NCBI GenBank assembly: GCA_016872195.1
Contig: VHAT01000021.1
Coordinates: 1-34,962, forward strand
From: Sphingomonadales bacterium
GTDB lineage: Bacteria > Bacteroidota > Bacteroidia > Chitinophagales > Chitinophagaceae
DNA: 34,962 nucleotides
Reading direction: 5' to 3'
The translations under genes and the position numbers were made by a program. Under the pieces are notes generated by a model. It was not told the origin of the DNA. It saw nothing but the letters and a program-made list of their open reading frames with translations, and searched no databases. How positions within the stretch are numbered: position 1 is the first letter of the stretch; each line of letters begins with the position of its first letter. This document shows positions 33,944 to 34,962 of the stretch, one piece after another.

Positions 33944-34318
33944 ATGATTGACGAAGAAATAATCACAAGCATTGTTGGACTGACTGGCATTGTTTTGGCA
34001 GGAATGTACTCCAGGAAATATAATCTTATAGGGGGCGTAAAAGGTGTTCAAGGGAAACCATTACCAAATGATAATACCATTGAAGCAATTAGGGATATGT
34101 GGGATGATGAAGAATTTTTAATGGAGTTGAGTAATATTTTGGCAAGAGAAGGTGACTTTGATGAATTGATGCCGAAAGTAAGAGCTGTTAGTGTAAAAGA
34201 CAAAGATGATCTAAGCGATACAACCGATTTATGGAAAGTAATTAATGATGTTTATTTCAAACCCTCCCAACGAAAAAGAGCACCGATTTCTCGATGCTCT
34301 TTTTGGTCGGGAGGATAG
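33944..34318 (+). CDS. Small membrane-anchored protein of unknown function, altered 3' end
   Basis: The 124-residue reading has one membrane helix (IITSIVGLTGIVLAGMYS, about 6-23) and then an acidic, helical soluble part (IEAIRDMWDDEEFLMELSNI, FDELMPKVRAVSVKDKDDL). No family was recognised. From about residue 106 the frame runs through a terminator hairpin (34273-34304) and into a copy of the tRNA-Pro 3' end, using a TAG inside that copy. The last 19 residues (KPSQRKRAPISRCSFWSGG) are thus probably not original, and the gene may be truncated by a rearrangement. Base composition matches the AT-rich bestrophin segment. Confidence 0.5.
   Translation: MIDEEIITSIVGLTGIVLAGMYSRKYNLIGGVKGVQGKPLPNDNTIEAIRDMWDDEEFLMELSNILAREGDFDELMPKVRAVSVKDKDDLSDTTDLWKVINDVYFKPSQRKRAPISRCSFWSGG
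34273..34304. terminator. Bidirectional intrinsic terminator
   Basis: AAAAAGAGCA (34273-34282) and TGCTCTTTTT (34295-34304) form a perfect 10-bp stem with a 12-base loop and T tracts on both strands. On the minus strand it follows the partial tRNA-Pro copy, just as a terminator follows the intact tRNA. On the plus strand it lies inside the 3' end of the small ORF. Confidence 0.75.
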
Positions 34319-34322
34319 GATT
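34303..34322 (-). repeat. Copy of the tRNA-Pro 3' end (att-like direct repeat)
   Basis: On the minus strand AATCCTATCCTCCCGACCAA matches the last part of the intact tRNA-Pro and its first trailing base (34472-34491) at 19 of 20 positions, in the same orientation, 169 bp apart. It includes half the T stem, the acceptor strand and the encoded CCA. No further tRNA sequence is present to its right. This is the footprint expected of integration at a tRNA 3' end or of a degenerated tandem tRNA copy. Confidence 0.7.
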
Positions 34323-34351
34323 ACTTTCAGTGATCCATTAGGGGGGGTACA

Positions 34352-34474
34352 CAATTGAAAAAGCCTTGCTCGCTTCGCGAGCCTCATCTTTTTTATGACA
34401 CCGCGCATTAAAGCAAGCTTTATGCGAATGCCAATAAAAAAGCCTCAGGCTTTCGCCAAAGGCTTTTTCAATTG
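34352..34474. repeat. 123-bp segment bounded by 16-bp perfect inverted repeats
   Basis: CAATTGAAAAAGCCTT (34352-34367) and its exact reverse complement (34459-34474) enclose two further hairpins. These are GCTCGC-ttc-GCGAGC (34368-34382, followed by a T-rich stretch) and CGCAT(T)AAAG-caag-CTTTATGCG (34404-34426). The right copy is the trailer of tRNA-Pro and overlaps two bases of its encoded CCA. Possibilities are a small MITE-like insertion, an inverted duplication of the tRNA trailer, or a structured RNA. Confidence 0.6.
34436..34468 (-). terminator. Intrinsic terminator of tRNA-Pro
   Basis: AAAAAGCCT (34437-34445) and AGGCTTTTT (34460-34468) form a 9-bp stem with an inner GGC/GCC pair set and a T run on the minus strand. 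It starts five bases past the tRNA's CCA end. The A-rich other flank also makes it usable on the plus strand. Confidence 0.8.
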
Positions 34475-34549
34475 GTCGGGAGGACAGGATTCGAACCTGC
34501 GACCCCCTGGTCCCAAACCAGGTATTCTACCGGGCTGAACTACCTCCCG
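34473..34549 (-). tRNA. tRNA-Pro (anticodon TGG)
   Basis: A full cloverleaf folds on the minus strand: acceptor CGGGAGG/CCTCCCG with discriminator A and genome-encoded CCA; D stem GTTC/GAAT; anticodon stem CCTGG/CCAGG with loop TTTGGGA, giving anticodon TGG; T stem GCAGG/CCTGT around TTCGAAT. The C1-G72 pair, unusual in general, is typical of bacterial proline tRNAs. Total length 77 with CCA. A TATATTTG promoter element precedes it and a terminator follows. Confidence 0.97.
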
Positions 34550-34565
34550 ATCCCTTTCGGGGCTG

Positions 34566-34573
34566 CAAATATA
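34566..34573 (-). promoter_or_regulatory. -7 element of tRNA-Pro
   Basis: TATATTTG on the minus strand fits TAnnTTTG and ends 16 bases before the mature tRNA 5' end, leaving a short leader for RNase P to remove. No -33 TTG is found at the normal distance. Confidence 0.45.
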
Positions 34574-34648
34574 AGGGTTGCTGACGGAATCTCAGGGATG
34601 CCTACAAAAAGTTCTCCAAAAATGTCAATCTGGCAAGTTTTTGACAGC

Positions 34649-34664
34649 TGGAACGGGTCTTGCA
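34649..34664 (+). promoter_or_regulatory. Possible sigma-54 promoter of htpG
   Basis: TGGAACGGGTCTTGCA has the sigma-54 layout: GG, exactly 10 bp, GC, and a good match to TGGcACG-N4-TTGCA with one change (A for C). The start would fall near 34675, 18 bases before the htpG ATG. A TTGACA (34641-34646) with ACTATA 17 bp downstream (34664-34669) overlaps, so an alternative sigma-70-like reading exists. No TAnnTTTG is seen in the gap. Confidence 0.42.
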
Positions 34665-34692
34665 CTATATGGGGAAACTAAAATCCCCTCCC

Positions 34693-34962
34693 ATGACCAA
34701 AGAAAAAGGTACGATCTCGATCAATACCGAGAATATCTTCCCAATCATCAAGAAATTCCTTTACTCTGACCATGAGATCTTTTTACGAGAGCTGATCAGC
34801 AATGCCATCGATGCTACCCAAAAAATAAAGCGTCTCAGCTCCTTAGGCCAGTACAATCAAGAATTGGGCGACCTGACCATTCAAGTAACGGTCAACAAAA
34901 AGAAAAAAACCATCACCATCTCCGATGCAGGGCTGGGTATGACGGCCGAAGAGATCAAAAAA
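34693..34962 (+). CDS. htpG: Hsp90-family chaperone, 5' part only
   Basis: Ninety codons are open to the window edge from ATG 34693. The N-terminal ATPase (GHKL) domain is clear: NTENIFPIIKKFLYSDHEIF, LRELISNAIDATQKI with the catalytic Glu and Mg-binding Asn, and ISDAGLGMTAEEIKK with the adenine-binding Asp. HtpG is an ATP-dependent cytosolic chaperone linked to heat and other stresses. The remaining part of the protein, normally about 600 residues in total, lies outside the window. Confidence 0.95.
   Translation, partial: MTKEKGTISINTENIFPIIKKFLYSDHEIFLRELISNAIDATQKIKRLSSLGQYNQELGDLTIQVTVNKKKKTITISDAGLGMTAEEIKK

Noticed and set aside
34264-34269. CCTCCC before the 34273 terminator as the 5' half of a second tRNA-Pro
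   Set aside because: It could pair with the GGGAGG of the 3' fragment, but it is on the wrong side for the minus-strand tRNA and no D or anticodon arm is present.
34472-34681. A 69-codon plus-strand frame reading GRTGFEPATPWSQTRYSTGL
   Set aside because: It is the antisense of tRNA-Pro; this is a well-known false protein produced by translating tRNA genes.
1-34962. CRISPR arrays, insertion sequences, transposases or integrases
   Set aside because: No regularly spaced repeats and no transposase or recombinase motifs were seen in any gene-sized frame.

Overview
The window looks like chromosomal DNA from a member of the Bacteroidota, most likely close to Chitinophagaceae. Four signals point there: a FecR / SusC / SusD set, a protein with a type IX secretion (T9SS) type A C-terminal domain, several TAnnTTTG-type -7 promoter elements in front of genes, and the infA-rpmJ-rpsM-rpsK-rpsD-rpoA-rplQ order of the alpha ribosomal operon. 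Assignments rest on reading motifs by eye; no database search was run.

Layout. 1-6490: a DUF6702-type protein (cut by the window edge), a HupE/UreJ-like membrane protein, a secreted M1 metallopeptidase, a MORN/YwqK-type protein and a large secreted BNR/sortilin-like beta-propeller. 6487-10014 (minus strand): aroQ, carA, and the agmatine-to-putrescine pair aguA/aguB. 10141-13689 (minus): the end of the ribosomal/RNA polymerase operon, with a clear intrinsic terminator after rplQ and a good promoter before infA. 13857-16610 (minus): homogentisate dioxygenase, a four-helix membrane protein and a TolB-like propeller. 16668-18462 (plus): TPR lipoprotein, rpe and an ElaA-like acetyltransferase. 18471-21812 (minus): uvrA and a stand-alone receiver protein. 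21908-30358 (minus): FecR-SusC-SusD-alpha/beta hydrolase-T9SS cargo, with an ECF sigma factor transcribed divergently at 30446. 30996-31886: an N-formylglutamate amidohydrolase-like protein.

32082-34550 is the accessory-looking part. It holds a lipoprotein made of two tandem 74-residue repeats, a bestrophin-type channel, an AT-rich spacer and an unrecognised small membrane protein. The last 19 or so codons of that small protein run through a terminator and a copy of the 3' end of tRNA-Pro. Next come a 123-bp segment bounded by 16-bp inverted repeats and the intact tRNA-Pro(TGG). The window closes with the start of htpG, preceded by a site with the spacing of a sigma-54 promoter.

How the genes work together. 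The sigma/FecR/SusCD block reads as a signal-transducing outer-membrane uptake system. SusC has the N-terminal STN domain that talks to FecR, FecR would control the ECF sigma factor, and the two downstream secreted proteins probably act on or bind the substrate. No glycoside hydrolase is present, so the substrate may be an ester or non-carbohydrate polymer. aguB-aguA make two consecutive steps to putrescine. No clearly new defence or mobile system was found; the most unusual structure is the rearranged tRNA-Pro 3' flank.
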